Source: Chloroflexota bacterium (GTDB lineage Bacteria; Chloroflexota; UBA11872; UBA12225). Taken from it: a stretch of 49,024 nucleotides of DNA. A model generated the notes under the pieces. The model did not search any database. It was not told where the DNA came from and saw nothing but the letters and a program-made list of their open reading frames with translations. The translations under genes were made by a program, and so were the position numbers. Shown here one piece after another: positions 48,998 through 49,024 of this stretch. Position 1 is the stretch's first letter; each line of letters opens with the position of its first letter. The stretch lies in the NCBI GenBank assembly GCA_016199265.1, contig JACQGX010000214.1, positions 1 to 49,024 on the forward strand. Direction: 5' to 3'.

Positions 48998-49024
48998 CAC
49001 GGAGACACGGAGACACGGAGACAC
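48998..49024. repeat. ACGGAGAC octamer array at window end
   Basis: CACGGAGA repeats three times and runs off the window, starting eight bases after the permease stop. The unit is eight bases, like the ACGCAGAG type at 18419. Confidence 0.6.

Overview
This is a GC-rich, gene-dense bacterial segment that most resembles a Chloroflexota genome. The pointers are several twin-arginine-like lipoprotein solute-binding proteins, an adjacent DUF1800/DUF1501 pair, a FapA-like DUF342 protein without flagellar genes, a Hen1/Pnkp RNA-repair locus, and heptanucleotide intergenic repeats. The assignment is an inference from gene content; the window carries no rRNA or ribosomal protein gene to test it.

Layout. 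0.5-3.8 kb: sugar-type solute-binding lipoprotein, PHP phosphatase, then fused wreckage of an amidohydrolase and a penicillin-binding protein. 4-8.6 kb: cold-shock protein with a strong terminator, DEAD-box helicase, a membrane/zinc-ribbon gene interrupted by TAG, an RGG-rich zinc-ribbon protein and two tandem small paralogues. 8.6-15.3 kb: second solute-binding lipoprotein with a clear promoter, endonuclease III-like glycosylase, a collapsed PBP1A, a membrane glycosyltransferase and upp. 15.4-18.1 kb: a probable sugar or hydroxyacid catabolic group (TIM-barrel protein, 2-hydroxyacid dehydrogenase, cyclophilin-like protein, Gfo/Idh/MocA remnant). 18-22.3 kb: rhodanese, small hypothetical genes, third solute-binding lipoprotein. 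22.4-25.2 kb: tRNA-Pro, tRNA-His and a GAF histidine kinase/response regulator pair. 25.3-33.4 kb: FapA-like protein, DUF1501 remnant, DUF1800, an M16 peptidase pair, YqeY. 33.4-40.3 kb: hypothetical protein, BtuF-like binding protein, nucleoside hydrolase, Hen1-Pnkp. 40.3-45.1 kb: Xre/RES toxin-antitoxin with a truncated toxin, GT2 glycosyltransferase, LPG-synthase-like and VTT-domain membrane proteins, lipoprotein rhodanese. 45.1-49 kb: TetR regulator and a complete NitT/TauT-type ABC importer.

Two genome-wide features stand out. First, many intergenic gaps carry degenerate tandem heptanucleotide arrays with different consensus units. They are often arranged as inverted pairs and mostly lie at or across stop codons; two arrays run in frame through the N-termini of ABC transporter genes. 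Second, an unusual share of genes is broken: internal deletions keep both ends of a gene, single in-frame stops sit inside otherwise continuous homology, and two genes have one-base frameshifts. Part of the second pattern could be assembly or consensus error, so read-level checking matters before a biological reading.
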